Below are positions 35,847 to 44,818 of a stretch of 64,000 nt of DNA, piece after piece. Position numbers and translations under genes: made by a program. Source of the DNA: Pseudoalteromonas sp. MMG007 (lineage in GTDB: Bacteria; Pseudomonadota; Gammaproteobacteria; Enterobacterales; Alteromonadaceae); assembly GCF_018100985.1 (NCBI RefSeq), contig NZ_JAGJEI010000009.1, forward strand, positions 62,001 to 126,000, read 5' to 3'. Every line of letters starts with the position of its first letter. Position 1 is the stretch's first letter. The notes below the pieces were generated by a model. It did not search any database and had not been told where the DNA came from. It saw nothing but the letters and a program-made list of their open reading frames with translations.

Positions 35847-36204
35847 CAATTTAATAGTGCGCTCATCGCGCATATTTCTGCCGACGCCACGCTCATTTTT
35901 CTGCATTATATAGTTTTAGCAAATAACCTAAGGTATTACTATCACTAAGTTTTCTAGAGTTTTTAGATAAAGTTAAATTAACCAATATGCGTTCAGCGCT
36001 TATTCTCATGAATATATGCGCAAAGAGCAGCCTTACCAATCAATTCACGATGATATTTGGCCAAACTCAATGCCTGCTCAACGCCCATTGTTGCCTGTCA
36101 GGTTGAGTCTAGTGAAATAGATTGCATTGCATAGTTAAAGTTTTTATATTGTTCGGCAATATTTTACTTGGTGCTAATAAAGCACTGCGTGCAAAGGAAA
36201 GCAT
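35741..36204. other. Region upstream of the XRE cassette
   Basis: 464 bases without an intact gene. It contains the cassette boundary at 35837-35849, a short eroded reading frame on the minus strand (35993-36163), and AT-rich sequence between them. A weak attC-like match on the minus strand (ATATAAT near 35915 with the boundary GTTATAT) might be a decayed third site, but the L''/L' pairing is poor. Confidence 0.4.
35993..36163 (-). pseudogene. Eroded ORF remnant beside the cassettes
   Basis: Read on the minus strand, the frame gives NIAEQYKNFNYAMQSISLDS, then T, a TGA stop, then QATMGVEQALSLAKYHRELI followed by GKAALCAYIHENKR and TGA. Composition on both sides of the internal stop looks protein-like, with no frame change, which suggests a nonsense mutation such as CGA to TGA. 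I do not recognise the family. The upstream part is missing after another stop (TAA at 36164-36166). Confidence 0.35.
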
Positions 36205-36552
36205 GTGAATTATAAAAAAATGTACTACCCAGTTAAGGCGCTTGCTGCCTTATCTTTAGTTGCAGTTGCAATTAAGTACTGGATGCCAACGGAGATTGGC
36301 TTTGCGTTTATGCTATTGCCTTATTTAGTTTTGTATTTTTTAGCGAGTGCTAACAACTACCAAAATAAACGACTCTTTCTTATCAGAATTATAGCTGCAT
36401 TATTTACTATTATTTTAGCGCCAGTTCTCATTTTTGGCATTGAACCTGACCCTCAGGCCGGGATAGGTATCATGTTTTTGCTGGTGATGCAGCTAGCTGC
36501 AATTAGTGCCTCAGAATTTATTATATTATTTTTTAATGTTGATAATGATTAA
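36205..36552 (+). CDS. Small four-helix membrane protein, unknown
   Basis: A 115-residue protein starting at GTG (36205) with AAGGAA 6 bp upstream. Four hydrophobic segments are visible (about residues 8-24, 28-44, 56-74 and 88-108), with few charged residues. No conserved catalytic motif is apparent. It lies between the cassette region and a convergent aldehyde dehydrogenase and may be accessory. The ribosome site and clean membrane topology support it as real; I cannot name the family. Confidence 0.6.
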   Translation: MNYKKMYYPVKALAALSLVAVAIKYWMPTEIGFAFMLLPYLVLYFLASANNYQNKRLFLIRIIAALFTIILAPVLIFGIEPDPQAGIGIMFLLVMQLAAISASEFIILFFNVDND

Positions 36553-36642
36553 GAAGAAAAATGTACATTTTCAGCTATTAGTATTTAGTTTCGTGGGGTT
36601 TAGTCAGTAAAGGATGAGCTCTGCTGTAATCTAATTTTAAAG

Positions 36643-36681
36643 AAAAAAACCTAAAAGCGGTTACCCACTTTTAGGTTTTTT
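36643..36681. terminator. Bidirectional terminator
   Basis: ACCTAAAAG pairs with CTTTTAGGT across a 10-nt loop, with A-rich and T-rich flanks. It lies just beyond the end of the aldehyde dehydrogenase gene and after the small membrane gene. Confidence 0.85.
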
Positions 36682-36704
36682 ATGTATTGGTATTTAAAGC
36701 TAAA

Positions 36705-38081
36705 TTAGCTATTAATCATAATACATTTGATATTCACAAATTCGCGCATACCAAAGCCGCCGTGCTCTCGGCCGTAGCCACTTTCTTTAACACCACCAAA
36801 CGGTAAGTTAGGTTGAGCAAGGCCATAACCGTTAATGTTGATCATACCGGTGTCAAAGTACTTTTTAGCCAGTTCAATGGCTTTTTTCTCATCTTTAGAG
36901 AAAATACCGCCGCCTAAACCGTAGCGAGAGTCGTTAGCGATGCGCATGGCATCGTCGTTATCTTTGGCTTTAATTAGCGAAGCTACTGGGCCAAATAACT
37001 CGTCATCGTATGCTGGCATGCCAGGTGCTAGGTTATCAAGCAGAGTAGGTGGGTAGTAATAACCCGTTTGCGAAGGTACTTCGCCACCTGTAATTACATT
37101 TGCACCGGCCTTAACCGATTGCATTACTTGGTCATGAATTTTGTCGCGTAAATCTTCGCGAGCCATTGGCCCTAGGTCTGTGTCATCAGCCATTGGGTCA
37201 CCCATTTTCATGGCTTCAAATTGCGCTTTAATTTGTTCTTTAAAGTCATCGTATAGTGAATCAACTACTACAAATCGTTTGGCTGATACACACGTCTCAC
37301 CGTTGTTGATCATACGACCTGTAACACAGGTTTTAACGGCAAGCTCTAAGTCGGCATCATCGAGTACTAAGTAAGCATCGTTACTGCCAAGCTCTAGTAC
37401 TGTTTTCTTCACATTTTTACCGGCTTCTTCGGCTACTTTTTTACCCGTGCCATCACTACCTGTAAAGGTTACGCCACTAATCGCTTTGTGCGAAATAAGT
37501 GAGCTTGCTGTTTTGCCATCAATAAGTAAATTGCTAAAGCAATACTCTGGGAAACCCGCTTGTTTAAATAGCGTATCGATTTTTTCAGCCATGCCAAAAA
37601 CGTTACCCGCATGCTTAAGTACGGTCGTGTTACCGGCCATAATATTAGCTGCGCTGTAACGGATAACTTGATAAAGCGGGAAATTCCAAGGCTGGATGCC
37701 TAATAAAACGCCCGTTGGTTGATAGCTAATAATTGCACGGCCGCCGTCCATATCACGCTCTTCATCAGCGAGTACTTTTGGGCCATTTTCAGCGGTATAA
37801 CGGCAAATACCAGCACATAGCTCGACTTCTTGAAAACCTTGCTCGTAAACTTTACCCATTTCTTCGGTCATTAGTTTAGCGATTGCTTCTTTTTGCTCTT
37901 CAAAAAGTGATGCTAGTTTATTTAAATACTTAGCACGTTCAGTAAATGAGGTTAGTCGCCATTTTAAATATGTTTCGTGAGATTTTTCAATTACCTGTTC
38001 TGCCTCTTCTTGAGAAAGCAGTGTGTAGGTTTCAATGGTTTGTTCAGTTGCGGGATTAATCGTTTTAACTGTGTTACTCAT
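36705..38081 (-). CDS. NAD(P)-dependent aldehyde/succinate-semialdehyde dehydrogenase
   Basis: ATG at 38081 has AAGGAGA 6-7 bp upstream; an in-frame start at 38132 lacks one. The 458-residue enzyme opens VKTINPATEQTIETYTLLSQ and has PWNFPLYQVIRYSAANIMAGN (cofactor cleft), TVLELGSNDAYLVLDDADLE with the general-base Glu near 229, and NNGETCVSAKRFVV with the catalytic Cys near 263. The C-terminal LPFGGVKESGYGREHG is the usual oligomerisation region. Length and the INPATEQ start resemble the GabD/Sad group that oxidises succinate semialdehyde. No gab genes are linked, so the aldehyde is uncertain. Confidence 0.9.
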   Translation of the reverse strand: MSNTVKTINPATEQTIETYTLLSQEEAEQVIEKSHETYLKWRLTSFTERAKYLNKLASLFEEQKEAIAKLMTEEMGKVYEQGFQEVELCAGICRYTAENGPKVLADEERDMDGGRAIISYQPTGVLLGIQPWNFPLYQVIRYSAANIMAGNTTVLKHAGNVFGMAEKIDTLFKQAGFPEYCFSNLLIDGKTASSLISHKAISGVTFTGSDGTGKKVAEEAGKNVKKTVLELGSNDAYLVLDDADLELAVKTCVTGRMINNGETCVSAKRFVVVDSLYDDFKEQIKAQFEAMKMGDPMADDTDLGPMAREDLRDKIHDQVMQSVKAGANVITGGEVPSQTGYYYPPTLLDNLAPGMPAYDDELFGPVASLIKAKDNDDAMRIANDSRYGLGGGIFSKDEKKAIELAKKYFDTGMININGYGLAQPNLPFGGVKESGYGREHGGFGMREFVNIKCIMINS

Positions 38082-38299
38082 TTCTATCTCCTTACAAATT
38101 AGTTGTCTGTAAGGGTGCAAAGGCAAAGCCACTTTTAATGTTTTTAAAATTAAGTGTTTAAGTTGCTGATTATATTGAGATTGTTTTTGTATTTTTAGAG
38201 GGTTTTAATATTGTCGGTATAAAAATTAAAAAGTTAATGCAGTAAAATATTCTGGGGGCTGCAAAATTTACAACACCCACAAGCTGTCATTATTTTGAG

Positions 38300-38815
38300 C
38301 TACTGAAGCTCGCAAGCAATTCGCTTAAGTAAAAAAGTTTCTCGTAAAATAGAGAGCCCTTGCTTGTCGCTATTGGCAATTGTGCGTTCGTTGTGAGCGA
38401 TGGCTTCGTTAATATCAACCCACTTAGTGCTCATGCCATTTTGTTGCTCGTAATGCTCTAATTTAGCTTTACCAAGCTCATCTGCAATATTACATACATA
38501 GCAGTACGACTTTATGTGAATAATATCAAAGTCATCCTTATACCAAGGGCGATATTCTTCGTATAATCCAAAAGGTTTAATTACTTGTATATCTTGAGCA
38601 CCGGTTTCTTCATTGAGCTCTCTTATTAAGCCTTGCTCAATACTTTCGCCTTCATCAACGCCACCACCGGGGAGGCTATAATCTTCATAGCGTGCGGTAT
38701 ACATAAGTAATATTTTATTATTTTTAATAACAATGGCACGTGCCGTTAAACGGGTAAACGAGTTACCTTGGTTAATATTAATACCAGTATGAACCAATGT
38801 TTTTAATAGCCGCAT
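38300..38815 (-). CDS. Nudix hydrolase
   Basis: A 171-residue protein with a complete Nudix box near residues 49-71: GGGVDEGESIEQGLIRELNEETGA (read as G-x5-E-x7-REL-x-EE-x-G). Before it is RLTARAIVIKNNKILLMYTARYEDYSLPGG, and after it a variable region with two conserved Trp. The substrate is a nucleoside diphosphate linked to another group (family level). AAAAGGAG lies before the ATG. It is separate from the dehydrogenase by about 220 bp. Confidence 0.88.
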   Translation of the reverse strand: MRLLKTLVHTGININQGNSFTRLTARAIVIKNNKILLMYTARYEDYSLPGGGVDEGESIEQGLIRELNEETGAQDIQVIKPFGLYEEYRPWYKDDFDIIHIKSYCYVCNIADELGKAKLEHYEQQNGMSTKWVDINEAIAHNERTIANSDKQGLSILRETFLLKRIACELQ

Positions 38816-39246
38816 TTTCTCTCCTTTTGTGTAGAGCTTATGATAACAGTTGCTATCACGCTATATAACCTAGACTATTGATAATAAGTTTATTTTTATT
38901 GGCTGTTTTTTAAGGCTAACCATGGTAAGAACTTTATTAAGACGTGGGCAATTAATGTTTACATTGACGTTGTTTTTATTAAAAATTTAATACTGATATA
39001 AATGAAATTGAATATCATTACGATGCAATCAATTGTTAAACTGTTTAATGTAAGTATGGCTATTTAATTAATGTTTCGAATTTTTTAGTGATTTAGTGAT
39101 CGTTATTTTTCAGCTAACGTAAATATTAGGTTGTTAAAATAAATCGTTGAATTACTAAGTTTAAAATTTGATGAAAGCAAGTTCGAGCTACCCTTTAAAT
39201 TAATGGTTAGGGTGCGTAGAATAATAAAAAAGCATAGGGATTTATC
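38816..39246. other. Intergenic region before the phosphorelay cluster
   Basis: 431 bases, very AT-rich, between divergent genes. TTGACG near 38964 is a possible -35 for the cluster, but no good -10 follows. I see no ORF, RNA or sigma-54 site. Confidence 0.45.
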
Positions 39247-40587
39247 ATGTTAAACATTCTTTTAGTTGATGACGATATAGAGTTTAGTGACGTCGTTTGC
39301 CACATAGTCGAATTCCTCGGCCACAATATTAATACTGCAACAAGTTTAAAAGAAGCACATCAATGGTTTGAAAATAATACCTTTGATCATGTGCTGCTTG
39401 ATTTTATGCTGCCTGATGGCAGCGGTTTGCATTTACTCGATCATTTAAAAATGATTGGACAAGATCCAAAAATTACACTTATATCTGGTCACCCGTCAGT
39501 TAAGGGGATTTTAGCTGACATGTGTGAGCCAAATGTTGGCCATTTATTAAAGCCCTTACAACGTGAAGATTTAGAACTTGTACTGAATGGCCCTAAAAAA
39601 GCCCCTAAAAAAGCAAAGCAAAGCGGAATTACACGTCATTTTGGTGGCTTAATTGGCGAGTCTGAGCCAATGCAACAGCTTTACAATATGATTGAACGCG
39701 TAGCTAAAACTAATGCTAACGTTATGCTTATGGGCGAAAGTGGCGCTGGTAAAGAAGTGGTTGCTCAGGCGATTCATAACGCGAGCCAATGTGAAGGCCC
39801 GTTAGTTGCTAGTAACTGTGGCGCGCTTTCTAAAGAGCTAATTGGTAGTGAACTATTTGGCCACGAGAAAGGTGCATTTACAGGTGCTATTGCACGCAAA
39901 GAAGGCGTATTTGAGCAATCGAATAATGGTACTTTGTTTTTAGATGAAGTAACCGAAATGCCTATAGATATGCAACCTAATTTATTACGCGTACTTGAAA
40001 CTAAAAAAGTAACGCGTGTGGGTGGCAATCGTGAAATACCGACTAATTGTCGTGTTATATCGGCAACAAACCGCACGCTAACTGATTTGGCGCAAAATAA
40101 TGTAATACGTGAAGATATTTATTTTAGGCTTGCTGTATTTCCTATTGATATTCCGCCACTTCGCGATCGTAAAGAAGATGTTCCTCTTTTAGCTAGAGCA
40201 TTTTTAGAGCAGTTAAATGACGAAAATGGCACTGCATTTAGTTGGACAGCTGCGCAGTTAAAAGAGCTACAAAGTTATGAGTGGCCAGGTAACGTGCGAG
40301 AGCTGCGCCATGCCATACACCGCGCATTTATAATGAGCGATCCACAAACAAGCGATATTACTTTACCGGCTAACTTAGAGTCACCTTTTTCACGCGTTAA
40401 TGCCCAAACCGAAGAAAAGCAAGTGTCTGCAGGGCAAACAATAGAAGAAGTTGAAAAAGATCTGATTCATGCAACGCTCGATAAAGTGCAGGGCAACAAA
40501 ACGCTTGCCGCGCAAATGTTAGGTATTAGTACTAAAACACTATATAACCGTTTAAATGCTTATGGCGGTATCGGAGAATACAAATAA
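39247..40587 (+). CDS. Sigma-54-dependent response regulator (NtrC/LuxO-like)
   Basis: A 446-residue regulator: receiver with DD pair LLVDDDIEFSD and phospho-Asp in HVLLDFMLPDG near residue 53, AAA+ domain with Walker A GESGAGKE near 164, canonical GAFTGA near 208, Walker B TLFLDEVTEM, and a Fis-type HTH at the end (NKTLAAQMLGISTKTLYNRL). All key residues are intact. It opens a same-strand cluster of five signalling genes (39.2-44.8 kb), so it may be the transcriptional output of that phosphorelay (inference). Its target promoter is not in the window as far as I can see. Confidence 0.93.
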   Translation: MLNILLVDDDIEFSDVVCHIVEFLGHNINTATSLKEAHQWFENNTFDHVLLDFMLPDGSGLHLLDHLKMIGQDPKITLISGHPSVKGILADMCEPNVGHLLKPLQREDLELVLNGPKKAPKKAKQSGITRHFGGLIGESEPMQQLYNMIERVAKTNANVMLMGESGAGKEVVAQAIHNASQCEGPLVASNCGALSKELIGSELFGHEKGAFTGAIARKEGVFEQSNNGTLFLDEVTEMPIDMQPNLLRVLETKKVTRVGGNREIPTNCRVISATNRTLTDLAQNNVIREDIYFRLAVFPIDIPPLRDRKEDVPLLARAFLEQLNDENGTAFSWTAAQLKELQSYEWPGNVRELRHAIHRAFIMSDPQTSDITLPANLESPFSRVNAQTEEKQVSAGQTIEEVEKDLIHATLDKVQGNKTLAAQMLGISTKTLYNRLNAYGGIGEYK

Positions 40588-40621
40588 TCGTAAATTTTAG
40601 TTAGTAGGTTTAAGGATAAGA

Positions 40622-40831
40622 ATGACATCAGAAAAACAAACAGAGCCGTTAAATAAATTAGTGCACGATGCAAGAGCACCGCTTAATCGTATATCAATGA
40701 ACGCCGAACTTATTAAGCTTGTGCTTGAAAATGATATGCCAAAGCAAAAAGCACTCGAGGCGCTAGACAAAATTATTGCTAACTGCCAAGACTGCAGTAA
40801 CAGCTTACAAAAAATTTCTGACTCTCAATAA
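40622..40831 (+). CDS. DHp-only histidine kinase-like mini-protein
   Basis: A 69-residue protein that is essentially one two-helix HisKA/DHp domain. The H-box reads LVHDARAPLNRISMNAELI, with the candidate phosphoacceptor His at residue 15. Helix 2 follows (ALEALDKIIANCQDCSNSLQKI). There is no ATPase domain. It could be a histidine phosphotransfer module or a kinase inhibitor that docks with receivers or with the DHp of a neighbouring kinase (inference). It lies 34 bp after the sigma-54 regulator and 43 bp before the CHASE3 kinase. TAAGGATAAG provides a ribosome site. Confidence 0.75.
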   Translation: MTSEKQTEPLNKLVHDARAPLNRISMNAELIKLVLENDMPKQKALEALDKIIANCQDCSNSLQKISDSQ

Positions 40832-40874
40832 TGATAATAATAGCCAGTTTTACTATGTGGGAAACTAACGTTAA

Positions 40875-42359
40875 ATGATTAAGCAAAAACAGCAGGGTAA
40901 AGCTAATGTGACTTGGGCAGCATTTATTGTTGTAGTGCTAAGTATTATTGTTGGTAATGCATTTTTAGCACTTAATACAATACAAAGCTTAACCCAAACG
41001 CAAAAAAGCTTAGATAACACTAATATGCTCACTACGGCGATTGAGAAGCTGCACTTGTCTATTGTGCAGGCTGAATCGGGCCAGCGTGGTTATTTATTAA
41101 CAGAGGAAGACGATTACCTTACTCCCTATTACGACACGCTTGCTCAATTAGAGTCCCAAACAGAGCTTGTTAAATCACTTCATTCTGAAATTGATGGACA
41201 GGCTCCGCGCATAGCTGAGTTATTAGTATTAGTACGTAGCAAAATGAAAGAGCTTAAAACAACCGTTAATTTGGCATTAGATGACAAAGAGCGACGCGCC
41301 ATTTACCTGTTAAATACGCACAAGGGGCGAGAGCTTTATAAAGATATTCGTGCCAAAGTTAATGACGTTTTAGACAGAGAGCTATTGTTCAAAGTTAGCC
41401 ACTTTTCTAAACTTGCGAAGATTAAAAACGAAGCAAAAATTACGTTTGCTATTACAGCTGTTACCAGTGGATTATTAATTATTGGTATGTTTGTAATGAC
41501 AAGACTTAACTTAAGAAACGCAGCTCAATATCGTGCGGATCTTGAAAAACAAAACGAAACATTAGCCAGTAAAGTTTCGGAGCGCACTCAAGAGTTAACT
41601 TTGTACTCTGATGAGCTGAGTCGTTCAAACCGCGAACTTGAGGAGTTTGCGTTTGTAGCAAGTCACGACTTGCAAGAACCGCTTCGTAAAATTCAGGCAT
41701 TTAGTGACCGTCTAGAAACTATGTTTAAAGATGAGCTAGGTGAAAAAGGCATAGATTACATTGGCCGCATGAAAAATGCAGCGCAGCGTATGTCTAACCT
41801 CATTAACGATTTGCTTGAGTTTTCACGCGTTACGACACGTGGTAAAGACTTTGATGATACCGACCTTAATGGCGTGGTTGCTGATATTTTAAGTGACTTA
41901 GAAATAGCAATTAAAGAGAGTAATGCACAAGTAAATGTTGACGAATTACCGGTAATTCAAGCAGATAAAAGCCAGATGCAACAGCTGTTTTTAAACTTAC
42001 TTTCTAATGCAGTTAAATTTAGAAAAGCAGGCACTACTCCTCGTATTGATATTACCTATGAGGATGTGAATGAGTTTAGTGAAGAATTAAATGTTGATAC
42101 TCAATGGCAAGTAGTAACGATTAAAGATAATGGCATAGGCTTTTCGCAAGAATATGCAGATAAAATATTTGTACCTTTTCAGCGTCTCCATGGGCGCTCA
42201 GAGTACAAAGGCACAGGGATTGGGCTTTCGGTATGTAGGCGTATAGTTGAGCGTCATGGTGGTATTATAAACGCTCAAAGCATAGAAGGTGAAGGTGCAA
42301 CCTTTACTATAAAATTACCAGTGGAAGCATCGCTTTTCACTTTGCAAGGAGAGGCGTAA
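40875..42359 (+). CDS. CHASE3-domain sensor histidine kinase
   Basis: A 494-residue protein: TM1 (about 14-34), a periplasmic CHASE3 domain (about 40-185, with AESGQRGYLLTEEDDYL), TM2 (about 195-215), a coiled coil (KVSERTQELTLYSDELSRSN), then an H-box FAFVASHDLQEPLRKIQAF and HATPase (LFLNLLSNAVKFRKAG, IKDNGIGFSQEY, GTGIGLSVCRRIVERHGG). The H-box and CHASE3 type resemble kinases that work with Rcp1-like regulators; one starts in the very next base after this stop. The external signal is unknown. Confidence 0.92.
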   Translation: MIKQKQQGKANVTWAAFIVVVLSIIVGNAFLALNTIQSLTQTQKSLDNTNMLTTAIEKLHLSIVQAESGQRGYLLTEEDDYLTPYYDTLAQLESQTELVKSLHSEIDGQAPRIAELLVLVRSKMKELKTTVNLALDDKERRAIYLLNTHKGRELYKDIRAKVNDVLDRELLFKVSHFSKLAKIKNEAKITFAITAVTSGLLIIGMFVMTRLNLRNAAQYRADLEKQNETLASKVSERTQELTLYSDELSRSNRELEEFAFVASHDLQEPLRKIQAFSDRLETMFKDELGEKGIDYIGRMKNAAQRMSNLINDLLEFSRVTTRGKDFDDTDLNGVVADILSDLEIAIKESNAQVNVDELPVIQADKSQMQQLFLNLLSNAVKFRKAGTTPRIDITYEDVNEFSEELNVDTQWQVVTIKDNGIGFSQEYADKIFVPFQRLHGRSEYKGTGIGLSVCRRIVERHGGIINAQSIEGEGATFTIKLPVEASLFTLQGEA

Positions 42360-42821
42360 ATGCCGTATTCAAAAGTAAAACCAATCACCATATTAATGGC
42401 AGACGATGATGAAGATGATCGCTTGCTAACACAAGACGCACTTGCAGAGAGCCGCGTTTTAAACGAACTTCATTTTGTAGAAGATGGCGTTGAGTTATTA
42501 GAGTATTTAGAGCGTCGCGGTAAGTTTGAAGATAAAACAACATCACCGCGCCCTGGGCTTATTTTACTTGATTTAAATATGCCAAGAATGGACGGCAGAG
42601 AAGCCCTTGAAGCTATAAAAGGAAATCCTAATCTTAAGGGTATTCCCGTTGTAATTTTAACCACGTCTAAGCAAGAAGAAGACATGGTAAAAGGTTATAA
42701 CTTAGGTGCTGCGTCTTACATTACTAAACCAGTAACATTTGATGGCCTAGTTGAGCTAATGAAAACGTTAGGAAAGTATTGGGTAGAGTTTGTAGAGCTA
42801 CCATCAACATTTAACGATTAA
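42360..42821 (+). CDS. Rcp1-like single-domain response regulator
   Basis: A 153-residue receiver: acidic MADDDEDDRLLTQDAL, phospho-Asp in LILLDLNMPRMDGREAL near residue 70, switch VVILTTSKQEEDMVKGYNLGA and Lys in YITKPVTF. The extended beta-alpha insert (YLERRGKFEDKTTSPRPG) is typical of the Rcp1 group that partners with phytochrome-type and CHASE3 kinases. There is no output domain. It starts immediately after the kinase stop and ends 11 bp before the hybrid kinase, so all three are one transcript and phosphotransfer between them is likely. Confidence 0.92.
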   Translation: MPYSKVKPITILMADDDEDDRLLTQDALAESRVLNELHFVEDGVELLEYLERRGKFEDKTTSPRPGLILLDLNMPRMDGREALEAIKGNPNLKGIPVVILTTSKQEEDMVKGYNLGAASYITKPVTFDGLVELMKTLGKYWVEFVELPSTFND

Positions 42822-42832
42822 AGGGAGATTCT

Positions 42833-44803
42833 ATGTTAGATAAAGTGACTAAGCTGCTGCTAGTAGAAGACGATGAAGATGATTACATACTCACCTGCGA
42901 CTATTTACAACAACTAGATTCACATAAGTTTAATGTAGAATGGATAAGCTCTCCTGAGCAAGCAATTGAAAAGCTGAGTAAAAATGAGCACGATATTTGT
43001 TTGCTTGACTATCGCTTAGGCGCATCTGATGGCTTAAGCGTTTTAAAAAAAGCGATAGCTAACGGTTTTAGCGGCCCAATCATAATGTTAACTGGGCAAT
43101 CTAATGACGAGCTAGACTCTGCCGCACTCGATGCAGGTGCAGTAGATTATTTAATAAAAACTGAAATGAGCTCGAGTCGATTTGCGCGTGCTATTCGTTA
43201 CGCGTTAGCGCGTAAAGATGTAGAAGGCGAGCGAGTAGAACGTTTAAAAGCAGAAGCTGAAAACCGTTCAAAAGATAGGTTTTTAGCTCATTTAAGCCAT
43301 GAATTACGTACCCCTCTTTCTTCGATTTTAGGTTACACCGAATTATTACTACAAAGTGACTTTAGCCACCAAGCCGAAAACGAATTAGGTGTTATTTATC
43401 GAAACGGTAAACATTTACTAAGTTTGTTGAACGACGTACTCGATTTATCAAAAATAGCTGCAGATAAGCTAGAGCTTACGCTTAGCGAAGTGAATTTAGA
43501 TAGTATGCTTGCTGATGTGTATACATTAATGCGGGTGTCAGTGCTTGATAAAGGCCTTGCTTTACGCTTTGAATCTGAAAAACCTCTCCCTTTAGTTGCC
43601 AAGCTAGATGCAACACGCGTGCGCCAAATACTTATTAACTTAATTAATAACGCCGTTAAATTTACCGATAAAGGTGAAATTGTCGTAAAAGTATGGACAC
43701 AATGGGTTGATGATACTGAAATGCTATTTTTTAGTATTAAAGATTCTGGGATGGGCATAGCGCCTGAAAAACAACAACTTATTTTTAAACCTTTTGAACA
43801 AATAGCCGATGTTGAATCTCGCTCTGTTGGGGGCGCAGGTTTAGGTTTGGCTATTTGTGCTGAGCTATTAAATAGAATGCACGGGTGTATAGATTTACAT
43901 TCAGAAATAGGCAAAGGTTCTACTTTTACTATTTCGGTTTATCCGGGTGATATTAGTAAAGTAGAGCGTCAAACGCTTAATTTTAGTAGCGCACCGCAGT
44001 TACAAAGTAAATCTGCACCCTGTAAAGTACATGGGCGTGTGTTAGTTGTTGATGACTTACGCGACTTACGTATGCTGGTAGGGCATATGATAAGTACATG
44101 TGGCGCTCGGGTCGATTATGCAGAACACGGCCAGCAAGCGCTTGAAAAAGTACGTATAGCTGATGCCTATAAAGCGCCATACGATATTATTTTTATTGAT
44201 ATTCATATGCCAGTAATGGGTGGTAAAGAAGCGACCATCGAACTTAGAAAAATGGGTTATAAAGGGCCTATTATCGCGCTGACAGCGGCTACCATGAAAG
44301 GAATACATGAAGAGCTTGCTGCACTTGGTTTTAACGACGTAATACCAAAACCCGTAGACAGCAGCGTTTTATATCAATGCTTACAAGATTATTTAATTGC
44401 TCCTGAGTACGCGCCACAGGCTAAAAATATTGCCTCAGATAAAGTGCAAACAGAGAAAAAACAACGCTTTTTACTGGTTGAAGATGACCATGATGCTGCA
44501 CAAATCACACAACTTCTACTCGAAAGTTTGGGTGTTGAAACGGTTATAGCCTCAAGCTGCGCGCAATGTTTACAAATTCTCAATCATGACCGACAGTTCA
44601 ACAAAGTACTGCTAGATATGCACTTACCCGATGGTCGAGGTGTTGATTTAGGAGAGCAAATTAATGAACGTTACCCCCAGTTAAGATTGGTTATTGTAAG
44701 TGGTGCTGAGCCTGATCCTAAAGAGATCAAAGATTTAAATATAGACCGTGTTTTACTAAAACCTATTAACTTGAGCTTGTTAGAAACACTAATTAGCTCA
44801 TAA
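42833..44803 (+). CDS. Hybrid sensor histidine kinase REC-HisKA-HATPase-REC-REC
   Basis: A 656-residue soluble protein. REC1 spans about 1-125 (LLVEDDEDD, phospho-Asp in ICLLDYRLGASDG). HisKA is near 155-220 (H-box FLAHLSHELRTPLSSILGY), HATPase near 265-375 (LINLINNAVKFTDKG, GGAGLGLAICAELL), REC2 near 402-515 (IIFIDIHMPVMGG) and REC3 near 540-655 (FNKVLLDMHLPDGRG). All three receivers keep their Asp. There is no Hpt domain, so phosphate from a receiver must leave through another protein; the DHp-only protein at 40622 is a candidate (inference). No membrane segment; input probably comes through REC1. Confidence 0.92.
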   Translation: MLDKVTKLLLVEDDEDDYILTCDYLQQLDSHKFNVEWISSPEQAIEKLSKNEHDICLLDYRLGASDGLSVLKKAIANGFSGPIIMLTGQSNDELDSAALDAGAVDYLIKTEMSSSRFARAIRYALARKDVEGERVERLKAEAENRSKDRFLAHLSHELRTPLSSILGYTELLLQSDFSHQAENELGVIYRNGKHLLSLLNDVLDLSKIAADKLELTLSEVNLDSMLADVYTLMRVSVLDKGLALRFESEKPLPLVAKLDATRVRQILINLINNAVKFTDKGEIVVKVWTQWVDDTEMLFFSIKDSGMGIAPEKQQLIFKPFEQIADVESRSVGGAGLGLAICAELLNRMHGCIDLHSEIGKGSTFTISVYPGDISKVERQTLNFSSAPQLQSKSAPCKVHGRVLVVDDLRDLRMLVGHMISTCGARVDYAEHGQQALEKVRIADAYKAPYDIIFIDIHMPVMGGKEATIELRKMGYKGPIIALTAATMKGIHEELAALGFNDVIPKPVDSSVLYQCLQDYLIAPEYAPQAKNIASDKVQTEKKQRFLLVEDDHDAAQITQLLLESLGVETVIASSCAQCLQILNHDRQFNKVLLDMHLPDGRGVDLGEQINERYPQLRLVIVSGAEPDPKEIKDLNIDRVLLKPINLSLLETLISS

Positions 44804-44818
44804 CTGAGATGTAATTAT

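Noticed and set aside
43396..43914. 172-codon minus-strand frame inside the hybrid kinase
   Set aside because: Antisense shadow over the HisKA/HATPase region with no ribosome site.
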